A DNA stretch of 28,216 nucleotides, from the NCBI GenBank assembly GCA_003550305.1, contig QKYT01000260.1:105004-133219 (forward strand). The letters are read 5' to 3'. Below the pieces are notes generated by a model. The model made no database searches, had not been told where the DNA came from, and saw nothing but the letters and a program-made list of their open reading frames with translations. Below are positions 18,900 to 28,216 of this stretch, one piece after another; position 1 is the stretch's first letter, and the number at the start of each line of letters is the position of its first letter. The translations under genes and the position numbers were made by a program. The DNA comes from Glomus cerebriforme. Lineage: Eukaryota > Glomeromycota > Glomeromycetes > Glomerales > Glomeraceae.

Positions 18900-20638
18900 A
18901 ATATATAAAATATATAATAAAATATAATACTCATTTCAATTGTTAATATACAGCTAAGTATAGTATACTATAAAAACCATACTCAATAGCGATTACAGCA
19001 CCATACAATACTTATTTGGTTAACCTGACACCACTCCTTTTCATCTCACCGTGGTTTTCTCCATTTGTTTTTTGTTTTTTTAAAGAAAATGTACAAATAA
19101 AAATATGATTAAACTATCATATAAAGAAAGCTTCATTCTATATTATAGAAAGTTAGCAATTATATATAATCTAATACTATTTGTTATTGAATAGTACTAC
19201 TTTATTTACAATATTTATAAATTAAGTGTAAATTAACTTTCATATAGTAATTAAATTATGGATTTGATTTTTTGATTCAGAAACAAAGGAAGTAATGAGT
19301 GATTATTAATGTCAACATTGTCTATTTTTATACATATTATTAAAAAGTAAACAAAATGATCCCAAAATTAATTTCATGTCTTTTTAAAACTAGTTATTTC
19401 CTAAAATTACAAAAATACTGTATATTATATGGAGGTCTCAACTGAATTTTACTAATTTATAGATGTACGCATTTTTTTCATGGCCGAAATTATGATAATG
19501 TCAGACAGTTACTATAATGAGTAATAAAATTCTGACTGGAATTATTAAAAATTGTCTAAAAAAGAAAATATTTATATGATTTGTTCATTTCAATATACGC
19601 AAACTCTAAACCTGACCATTTATATATACAGTATTTCTGGGTCCTAGTTTCATTTGTGATGTAAATAAAAAAAAGCATCTGAGTAGGTTAAACCATAATG
19701 ACAGATCTACATTCTACACTAATATTTTATTGTCTTAATTTCATAATTCATAATTTATTATCACTATTTTTTTTGAACATAAGAAAAGAAAGAAAAATTA
19801 AATTATGATTTATGATAGAAAAAATAAATTATAAAGGATTTATTTAGGTTGTGATATAAAGTTGAAAACTGAAATCGTTATATATATATTTTTTTTCCTT
19901 GAGTTTGAATTTTATATCCTGTAAAATTTTTTACATGATTTTTTCTTAAAAGGAATTCCATAAAAAAAAGGAATTTAACCATTTTTACGTAATTAGTACT
20001 TAATTTTCTTCTTTTTTAAAAATATTGTTTTTTTTTGATCATAAATAGAGAATCATTTTTTTTTTACAAAAAATAAAGTTGAAAAAGGAACTATTTTTCC
20101 ATTTTTATTTTTTTTTATAATCATTATATTGATGATGTTAAATATTAAATTATCAAGCAAGGATGGCAGATCCACAAAAATGGAAATCAATTTTCTTAAC
20201 AATCCTCATATACTACATACAGTATATGGCAAGCTGCTCTTGACAAAGTGTGCTGCATTTATGGCAGATGCGCTGCAATGAAAAGTTTCAGCTGTCAAAC
20301 CTTATCCTAAGATGTTGCCACACCAGTTCAAGCTGCCATAAATTAAGTTCTAATTAAGGTAAAAAACACATGAAAGAAATTGGAGAATCAAAAGTTTAGT
20401 TAGAATATTATACTATGTTAGATCTTTAATATCACTTAAAATTAATAGAATTGGCCAATAATAATTTGATTAAAAATTAAACAATTGAGATTTATTTATT
20501 TTTTATTTTAATTTTAATTATTATACAGCTTTACTAGTATAGCTTTATATACCGTTAAGCCTTTGTTAATACAATATAATAATTATATAATGTTCCTATA
20601 TAACCTATTTCTTACTACTCTATTCCATTAATTAAATT
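18900..20638. other. AT-rich DNA, no gene supported
   Basis: It contains three TACAGTA/TACTGTA sites (19416, 19627, 20218) and one GGCCGAAATT (19482). A slightly GC-richer patch at 20160-20345 has repeated GCTGC and GCTGT words but shows no convincing frame. Homopolymer A/T runs are common. Confidence 0.5.
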
Positions 20639-21340
20639 CTAAATCGTAAATATATGTTGTAGACCAATTTTTTGTACCTTTTCTTGTTTTGTTATTAATA
20701 TTTCTATATATCTATCTGCTATAACTCTAGACATTAATTTTTTATTAATTCTATATAAATTATTTTTAGCTAATTTATATAAATGATCCTCCGATTCAAT
20801 TGTTTCTGTTGATATTACTCTTTTCTCTTTGTCCTTTTTTTGATTCCCTTTTTTATTTTTAATTATTTCTTTTTTGTTGTCTATATATTTTTCTATTTTA
20901 TTAATTGATTGCATCTATCATTCCATATTTTTTCTTTCATTCCTATCGCAATTCCTTCTATTAAAATTTCCATTTCTTGTCTGATTTCTTTATTATTATC
21001 AATTTCCAATAATTTTTTGTTAAATATACCTTTAATACACTCATGTATTATTAATTGATTTCCTTTAATCGTTTATTTTTCTAGTAATATTCTTATTATT
21101 CGTTCATTCCATCATTCTTCTTTATTAGAATATTTTCTTTTTTAGATTTTCTATAATTTCTTCATATGTTCTTGAACTATTTCATATAAAGTTATTTTGT
21201 TATGTTCACATTCCCAAATATGATTCCAGTTTTTGATATCCATTTTACATCTGATACATTTATTATCCTCTTCTTTATTGTTTCTCTTGTTTATTATTTC
21301 TATTGTTGGTAATTCTTCTATATATTTATTAGTAAAATTT
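20639..21340 (-). pseudogene. LINE (non-LTR retrotransposon) ORF2 3' end, decayed
   Basis: Reading the minus strand from 21335: YIEELPTIEIINKRNNKEED, then NKCIRCKMDIKNWNHIWECE, a zinc-binding CxxC...H...C cluster typical of the C-terminus after the reverse transcriptase in fungal LINE-like elements. The frame goes on through several stops (LYEIVQEHMKKL; LIIHECIKGIFNKKLLEIDN; EGIAIGMKEKIWNDRCNQ). A one-base shift then leads into a 91-codon open tail ending at 20639, rich in K, I and E (KEIIKNKKGNQKKDKEKRVI). The order fits an ORF2 end that includes its stop codon. The polymerase domain is absent, as in a 5'-truncated LINE copy. Confidence 0.7.
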
Positions 21341-22049
21341 ATTTTAAATTAATGCAAACAATGCAAAAAATTAATAGATAATGCCAAATAATGGTATTTA
21401 TACTGTATAACGTGATAAAATTTAAAAATGATCGACATTTATGTGATAATTAAGAAAGCCTGCTATGCTCAATACAAATAAACATTGTCATTAATACCTA
21501 AACCATGATTATCTTCCAAATAATAAATATAGTAGTATATGTTTTGATTATATCATAAACTAAATTAACCTATAGTTATTCAATTCTCTAATTGTGTACA
21601 GATCTTCCTGTAACAAAACTCCTTCTTCCTTCACTCTATATGAATTTCAACATTATCATTTTCATTATTTTCATTTTCTTTATTATCACGAAAATCCAAA
21701 AGGAACTTTTCTACCTGCATATAATTTTCAAATTCTTCAGGATGATTCTCATCATCCAAATTTTATTCTACCTGCATAAAATCAATTCTTATTCAGAATA
21801 ACAATTTTGGTATTCAATTTCTAATTCTTGATTCTTTCATTCTCTTTCCATATGTTCTTTTATCATTGATTTATGCAGATTTTTCTAGTCCATTTGTTGA
21901 AGTTAAACATTGTTGATATTGACACAAAGTCATTATTTTGTACTATTGATTTGGATATTTATTTAATAAATCAAAATTTACAATTTTTGATGCTTCATAA
22001 ATTCAGAACCTATTTATAAAAATAAAGTGTTTGCACTATACAAGTGAAG
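21341..22049. other. AT-rich DNA, no gene supported
   Basis: Contains TACTGTA at 21401. Pyrimidine-rich, TTTTCATT-type low-complexity sequence at 21650-21780 creates short open frames in two registers that I do not consider genes. Confidence 0.5.
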
Positions 22050-22380
22050 GTTAGAGATTATAGTCAGCAAAAACATAGGAGATTTTGACTGTGGTATTTA
22101 GGACTTCTTCTTAGGCAAATGTAATGTGGCAAAAGGGTTTGCATTTGTATAAGATTCATACCACCACATCTGCTCATACTCTGCTGGGAGTCTTAAAAAG
22201 ATTATAACTTCTTTAAAAATAGTGCCTTATTTCCTACAGTAAATAAAAGAATAATTTATGAATATTCATCTATTCCTCCGTGAATTACTAATTTCCATCT
22301 AATTAATTTGTAATGACCATCAATATGACAAAGGGCATTCGGTCCAGAAACTTTATATATATCTTGAAATGGCCAACTAA
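22050..22380 (-). pseudogene. Decayed rve integrase of the 'GPNALxHIDGHxKLIRW' type
   Basis: The minus strand reads DIYKVSGPNALCHIDGHYKL, then IRWKLVIHGGIDEYS and a stop. The first catalytic Asp is in HIDGHYKL. After degeneration, PSRV, a TGA and AD followed by GG (with a one-base shift) matches the 'SRVR.D.GGEN' segment holding the second Asp. This signature belongs to a DDE integrase family found in fungal and animal transposons and is clearly different from the integrase at 9961-10464. The catalytic Glu region is not recognisable. Confidence 0.7.
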
Positions 22381-22903
22381 ATAAATTCTAGCCATTTTTG
22401 CTAATATAGAATATTTTGTTTTTACTTAATCACCATTCAAATGGTTCAACTGAAAGGAATTTTTATATTCCCTCAAATACTCAATAACTTTATCAGAGTC
22501 TCATGGTTAATCCTGTTCAAAATAGCAAATATGTAGGTTTTATAATAAATAATGATTGAAAATGTAGTTTCAGATAAGAGCCTTAATAATTATGATTATA
22601 AAGATAATTTGTTTTTATAATATAATCATTTCAACATTTTCAAAATTTATCTAATTTTCTAATGCAATATTATTTTCATTCTGTAGTATAATCTTTATTA
22701 AGAGGATGTAATATTCATTTAATTTCAAGTTTTTATTAAAAGGCAGTGCATTGTTATTGAGGAGACAGATTATTTTATATATATAAAAAAAGCAATCAAA
22801 CAAATAGTTGAAGTGGATTGTTATTATAAAATATATATTGAGTAAATCAACCTTTTTTTGTATTTCAAGACTAATAATTTCTTTGTAAGTTTCTTTAAAT
22901 TTT

Positions 22904-23480
22904 TTAATTTACTAATTGATTCATTTTTGATATTTGAGCACTTTTAAATTTTTTGAATAAATTAAATGCTAAATTAATATATAACTGTATTTGAAAATAC
23001 TTTTTAAATTCCTGTTGTTTTAGGATTTCAAAACTTACTATTACACTGGTACTATCAGTATATATATCTAATATACTACAAGCTAATAAAGCACTAATAA
23101 TATAAAATATATGATGTAGCTCTAATTCCAAAATATCTAATTAATGATTTGATCTCATATATTTTGTAATAGCAATAAACCTTCCTAAGTAAGACCACAA
23201 TCTTCCAGAGATTTAGTGCTGCACAATGATAATGAGAAAAATTTATTGAAAAAACTTATATCAGATTTGAAGTCAACTTAACACATTTTCCTTCTTAGAT
23301 TTTTGCATATTATATTGAAATATTGTTGAATACTTTTTATAATGACCTTTCAAATATTATTAATGTGAGGATTTTCTTACTTTAAGATTGTTGGTAATAA
23401 CTATATTACACTGAATAATATTCCAAATATTTGAAAATGGATTATCTTTAGTAACTTTATTATCAAGATGTATAAACTAA
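22904..23480 (-). pseudogene. RNase H-like / reverse-transcriptase-associated remnant
   Basis: The 22904-23131 minus-strand frame reads LELHHIFYIISALLACSILD, then IYTDSTSVIVSFEILKQQEF. The 'E-x-AI...ALL.C......IYTDS.SVI' arrangement matches the middle of RNase H domains of LINE-type polyproteins, with the Asp of YTDS as a metal ligand. Upstream, around 23310-23450, NPFSNIWNIIQCNIVITNNL resembles a later part of the same domain, so two copies or a rearrangement are likely. The first Asp strand (YTDGS) is not seen. Weak but specific. Confidence 0.4.
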
Positions 23481-24539
23481 TTTAAAAATAATATTAATTT
23501 GAAACATGAACTATTTACAGCTAATATTACTTTTTAAATTTTTTATTTTCCTATTTAAATATTTGAAGTTGTGATCCCTCTTTTTCTGTTACTGCTATTG
23601 ATAATGGTGCTAGTGATGCTGAGATGTTTAAAATATCAGTTAAAATATTACCTTTGAAATTCTTTAAACAATATTTTTTTCATATACAGTATTTTACTTT
23701 TTTTTCATTTATTTTTTTTAATAATTTTCTGATAGCAGTCGTCTTCCTCTTAGACCTAGTGATGATGGCTATGATCTTCTGTCTCCTGTAATGATGGTGG
23801 CAGTGATCTTTCCCCTTCTGTTGGTGACATTAAAATATTAAAAAATGTGTGCTTCACATAAAATAAAAATGTATAATGAGTATATATTGTTGTTTAATAT
23901 CATTTTGGTTGAAGATAAGCGATCAAAGTAAAAAAAAATAAAAAAAATTGATTCATTGATGACAATTATGGCAATAAAAATAATTAGCATTTCTACCATA
24001 TCTAGTACATAATTTTTCCATATATTTCTTTGAATAAATGTTCTCTATTTTTCTCTTTTTGCAATACAACTTTAAGAGAAAAAAAAAAGAATTTGTAAGA
24101 AAAACTAAAGATACAATCTGATTATATTTGCTAAAGATTTTATTATAAATCTTAATGTGGTAAATAGTTAATGGATAATTATGCATTCTATTAAGGATTT
24201 TAATAATTGAAAATATGTGGAATCAAAATGTGACAATATTTCAAAATATATATGATCATATATAATTTTTTTTTCAATAATAAAAGTAAATGTAACTTTA
24301 CAAAATAAGTTATAATGATGGTTTTTAGGTTCCAATAAAATTGGCAGACAATGTTAAAATTAATTGCTACAGTAGATTCATATAATAAATATATTAATAA
24401 ATTATTTAGAAATATTTTCAACTTTCATTTTTGATATCCTGTAATAATTTTTTCTTTTGATTCCACTCTACATTTTGAGAAAATAATAACAGTGATAAAG
24501 TAAAAAATCCAATAAATATAAGTAACACTATTTAAACTG
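23481..24539. other. AT-rich DNA, no gene supported
   Basis: A Ser/Pro/Asp-rich patch at 23735-23825 (LPLRPSDDGYDLLSPV) and TACAGTA sites at 23685 and 24368 are present. The patch is too short to call. Confidence 0.4.
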
Positions 24540-24801
24540 AAGCAATATCTAAAGCCTGGATAGCATGGAATTTCGCTTAGTCTGTGATCCATCTCCTTAA
24601 CTGCTTTAGTGTTAACTTTTTGTTGTAAGTATTCACGAGTAAACTCCAAAAGATACTTCGTGATGCTGAGATCAAGCATGTGTGCATTTGATCTGGAACA
24701 GTCGCTAAGATACAAAGATCAAATGTCCCATTTACTGATAATATTTGATTCAAAGCAACATTTAACTTCCATTTGTCCATAGCTGCAGATAGCGCATTCA
24801 T
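24540..24801 (-). pseudogene. Plavaka/CACTA-like transposase fragment, frameshifted
   Basis: The minus strand reads NQILSVNGTFDLCILATVPD then QMH, and after an apparent 2-bp insertion (near 24683) continues MLDLSITKYLLEFTREYLQQ, KVNTKAVKEMDHRLSEIPCY, PGFRY. The 'ATVPD.MH.LDLG..K' block followed by 'DHRL..IP.YPG' is what I recall from the multicopy Plavaka-like (CACTA clade) transposases of Rhizophagus and other fungi. Homology stops after FRY, so catalytic residues downstream are missing. It could instead be a KDZ-type element; the shared motif does not decide. Confidence 0.65.
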
Positions 24802-26804
24802 CTTTATGGGTGGAAGTTGCTGCTCTCGAATACAGAAAATACTGCATTTCTGATTTTAGTTACTAATGTTCTTCTATTGCTTCTAATTTGTTTTAGAAAC
24901 TAACAGAAAATAAATAAAACTATTGGTTAACAAAAGTCAGATATATATAAATATCCATTTATTCGTGCAACTTTAACACAATTTCTATTACAAAAAAATC
25001 TCATGTATATGGCATGTATGCAACATTTTTTTTTTGTTATTACAAAATTTTTTAAACGATATATATATAGAACTATTTTCTTTTTGCATGTTTTTCTATG
25101 TTCACATGATTACTTTCAGAAGACTTATTAATTCCTTCGTTCCCTTGCATATTTTCCTGAATTTTGAAAATAATCTGAATAACATAATTTGGTGTATAAC
25201 ATTTTATTTAGTATTATATTCTCCAGGGTATAATGAATAAGTATTTGAAATTATATAATTGCTATTTTTAAGAGCATAAATTTATACAGTCAATTAACGG
25301 GTTGGGTTTACTAGTGTGGAGTTGCTTGCTTTCTGTTTTTATTTCAAAAGTGTATATAAAATAAACCGCATCAATGAATATTTTTATTTCAGCTTATAGT
25401 TTAATTTAATAAAGATATAGTACGTTTTTTATTGGTTTTATGATATACTGTATATATTTTTTTTACTATGATCAACTTCGAGAGAAATTTTAAAAGTTTT
25501 TATTTTTTTTTCAAAAAAAAAAAAAATAAATAAAAAGTGGACCATTAAATATATTATATTGTTCTTGTGGCAATATGAAGATTTTTTTTTTTTTGATTAC
25601 AGTACCAATACGAAACTGGTTTGGGCTTTGCCGGTGGCAGATGAAGCATGTATAAACAAAGCATCGCCACATATCCGTTTTTTCCTTACCTGTTCATGCT
25701 TCTATCCTATAAATTTGCATAGTAGAAGCGTACTGAAATTTGATTTATTCTGATATTTATCTGTTCATTTGTTTTTGCTTAATTTATTAGCAAGCAAAAT
25801 TTTATAAAATAATATATAACTATTAATTAATATTTTTTAATAAATACACGAGTAATACAATGCATTTCCATACCTCAGCCACTAAACCTGTTAGTTGTTA
25901 GGAAAGACCGACCATATATACGGAATAAGCCACTTACTGCTGTATCGTGGTAAATTAAAACAAGGATATGTATTCTAATTTAAAACCAAATCTTGACCAA
26001 TCAAATCCAAGATGAAATTTATACACAAAAAAATAGCTATAATAAAATACAAGTAAAAAAAAAATCACCATTTTTTGTAAAAATTTACATTGTAAAAAAA
26101 AATTTTATTCAAAATTTATATATAACGAGTTTACTTATTTAAATGTTTATTCTCAACAAATACAGTAAGATTTATTTATTTCAAAAAAAAAAAGATTATA
26201 ATATGTAAATATTTCCTATCAGTTATTATACAAGTTCAAATTCTTTAGTTGATTGGCATATAGTTTCAGCACTGTTGTTACTACTAGTATGACAACAAAG
26301 ATAGACATTTAATTTTTGAAAAGAAATGTTTGGCTTCGGCAGAGGTAGGAGATATAAAATAATAATAATAACAATCGAGAGCATAAAGGTGCGTAAAATT
26401 ATTATTTCATTAATGAAAAAATTGAATATTTCTTTGTTTCTATTTAGCTTGAACATTTTTTTATAAGTTTTACACTGAAGAATTTTCAGGTAAAAAAGAG
26501 AAAGATAAATGAAGTATAAGTGATAATACATTTAAAATATATAAATATTATATCAATTACATCACATTTTATCATTATGGCACTTAAAATAAAACAATGT
26601 ATTCTATATCATTTATTAGAAGATTTTGAAAGTTCGGAGTAAAATTTTTTTTTATTTTAAAAAAATTTAAACTATGTGTACACATTTTAAAATATTCCAG
26701 TAGTTTATACAGCTTCTTTTTTTAAATTCTTGAAACTAATCTTAGAATATAAAAATGGTTTCATAGTAAGTTTAATTTCTAATTCACATATTTAATTAAC
26801 AAAA
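24802..26804. other. AT-rich DNA, no gene supported
   Basis: A moderately GC-richer stretch at 25595-25705 (TACAGTA at 25598, then ATGAAGCATG and CATCGCCACATATCC) and another at 25905-25950 stand out, but neither gives a recognisable product. Further TACTGTA/TACAGTA sites at 25446 and 26161. Confidence 0.5.
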
Positions 26805-27070
26805 TATTATTATAAAACAAACAAATTCTTTTGCAAATTATTGTATGCAACATTAACTACATGGATAGATTTAGATTTAGAAAATAGATAATTTAATCCA
26901 TTGACTAAGAAAGGGAGAAATGGAAGTGCATATGAAGAAAAGTCTAAGGTACAACTTAAAAGTCTTGCTTTACATGCAATTTTAACATTTTCTGGTAAAT
27001 AATGGTTAAAATTACAATTAAAAGGGATTTCACCAAGATATGAGCTTGGAAGCGTAAGTCTCATAACTAC
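26805..27070 (-). CDS. Copy B of a duplicated conserved frame, unknown family, 84 codons
   Basis: An uninterrupted minus-strand frame from ATG at 27064 reads MRLTLPSSYLGEIPFNCNFN, then PENVKIACKARLLSCTLDFS, YALPFLPFLVNGLNYLF and ends NNLQKNLFVL, stop at 26810. Comparison with copy A shows the frame is shared to the same stop. No domain is recognised. It contains a moderately hydrophobic middle (SSYALPFLPFLVNGLNYLF). It may be a complete small gene or one exon; no convincing donor or acceptor decides this. Confidence 0.5.
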
Positions 27071-27800
27071 AACTATTAAAAAATATGTATAAATAGGTTA
27101 GTAAAATATATAAAACATGTAAAAAACAATTATTATTACGTATAAATTAAAACTTACACCCATAAAAACCAATTCGAGTTATAAAATACCACCTGATATT
27201 TTATATTAAATATGTAAATAATATTAATAAGCAAAAAAGATATGAAAATGCAATTTATTCATACTCACCAAATATATTTAAATAAACCTTCTTTCTCATT
27301 TATATAAATTAATGCTAGAGAGATAATAAATAAAATTATAAAATTATTAATGAATTTTATAATAAAATATCAAAGATAAAGAAAATCCTTTACTTATGAT
27401 TATTAATAAAATATTTTCAAGAAAATAGCTACAAATAAATTCAATAGATTAAAATTGATTTATTAAATTAAAAACATACAAAGGCAAAAAAAATTGACAT
27501 TATATTTACAAAGAATCTGTATATATGGTGAACCTATCTGTTGACTCTACACCGTATTCTTTATAATCTTTAATTTTATGTAAAGTTACCAAAAACCAAA
27601 TTTCTACAAAAATAAAGCAATCCGTTAAGAGTCAAATATAACAATTTTAGAATGAAAAATCCGTTAATCTCATACCTGCAACAATACATGCAATTAAATA
27701 AAGGGTAAAAGTAATTTTATAAACCTTGTAAGCTTTCATAATTAAAATATAAATTTTTATTACAAAACATGATAAAAATATTGAAGGTAATTTAATCATC

Positions 27801-27834
<34 letters not shown>

Positions 27835-28216
27835 TTTGATTGGCTGATTTGCAATAAGAAGGAAGTATGGTTTTCTATATATGAAATGTTGCATATCGGC
27901 CAATCAACCTCAGGTAGTATATTTAGCCAGTGATCTACCTATATAGTTTTACCGAAAAAGGAAGGGACTAGGCCGGTCTCACCCCACTCAGGTGATCATC
28001 AAAGGTTATAACCTTATGATTTATGTATCAAGTGCATAGGTTATATCCTTCTATGGTCCGCCCATGGTCCATCATTAAATGTCACGTGCCCAATTTTTAA
28101 TTCCGGCCCAACATGCGCATTAAAGAATACCTAATTTGTGCTAATGCCTGCATGTATTACCCAAATAAAATGAGTTACTTTTAGCATAATATGCGCTAAT
28201 TCAGGCGCATGTTACC
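27071..28216. other. AT-rich DNA, then a compositionally distinct right end
   Basis: 27071-27800 is AT-rich without features. After a 28-base A-run (27801-27828) the composition shifts: 27829-28216 has more G and C, a CACGTG E-box palindrome near 28083, AATTCCGGCC at 28099, and three GCGC-centred words (ATGCGCATTAA, ATGCGCTAATT, GGCGCATG) in the last 110 bp. It may be the upstream region of a gene beyond the window. Confidence 0.45.
27801..27828. repeat. 28-base poly(A) tract
   Basis: Uninterrupted A-run, the longest in the window, located exactly at a change in base composition. It could be the tail of a retroposed sequence on the plus strand, or simple slippage. Confidence 0.95.

Noticed and set aside
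21592..21801. Two overlapping plus-strand open frames rich in F, I and H
   Set aside because: Low-complexity TTTTCATT-type sequence open in two registers; no protein-like composition.
25559..25753. 64-codon plus-strand frame over a GC-richer patch
   Set aside because: Starts in a T-run, no family resemblance, no splice sites; kept only as a note on composition.
26226..26531. 101-codon minus-strand open frame
   Set aside because: Composition is that of AT-rich DNA (I, L, Y, F, N, K), no motif, no similarity to the region after copy A.
1..28216. tRNA and rRNA genes, bacterial promoters, ribosome binding sites, origins
   Set aside because: No tRNA A/B box pair with foldable arms or rRNA signature was seen, and the spliced genes show that bacterial-type signals do not apply.

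Overview
The window looks like nuclear DNA of an arbuscular mycorrhizal fungus, most likely Rhizophagus irregularis or a close relative (Glomeromycotina). Three things point there: very AT-rich intergenic DNA; short GT-AG introns (62-135 bp); and several recognisable families that are multicopy in that genus (Sel1/TKL-type kinases, DUF4419 proteins, coiled-coil 'EIRQRNREKK'-type proteins, MASEPSTS RING-like proteins, Plavaka/CACTA-like transposases). The species call rests on remembered family resemblance; no search was run.

Only two genes look intact. The first (7536-9239, + strand, five exons, 466 aa) encodes a P-loop ATPase with a mitochondrial-type presequence and one membrane segment. 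The second (16077-17287, + strand, three exons, 333 aa) joins a DUF4258-like domain to two DUF2283-like repeats. These are small prokaryotic-type domains that I recall as adjacent genes in bacteria, here apparently fused and split by spliceosomal introns.

Nearly everything else is decayed coding DNA. From left to right: an unknown minus-strand remnant at the left edge; an unknown plus-strand remnant (944-1378); a small membrane-protein gene with a reading-frame problem (2217-2592); a fragment at 2904-3147; a large broken coiled-coil family pseudogene (3363-5208) interrupted by a 277-bp inverted-repeat element; a RING-like pseudogene with its promoter (6015-6741); an rve-type integrase remnant (9961-10464); a long minus-strand remnant of unknown family (about 11265-12885); an orphan promoter-like island (13270-13640); a DUF4419 pseudogene; two out-of-order protein-kinase fragments; a LINE 3' end (20639-21340); a second integrase of a different type (22050-22380); an RNase H-like remnant; and a Plavaka-like transposase fragment (24540-24801). 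A conserved minus-strand frame of unknown function occurs twice (18577-18840 and 26805-27070).

Two genome-scale signals run through this decay. (1) The heptamer TACAGTA/TACTGTA occurs about 18 times, mostly inside TA-rich palindromic sequence. The duplicated frame shows one case arising from a plain TA, which is what a Tc1/mariner excision footprint looks like. (2) The in-frame stops of the decayed genes are mostly TAA/TAG/TGA where CAA, CAG, CGA or TGG would fit, which suggests C:G-to-T:A decay.
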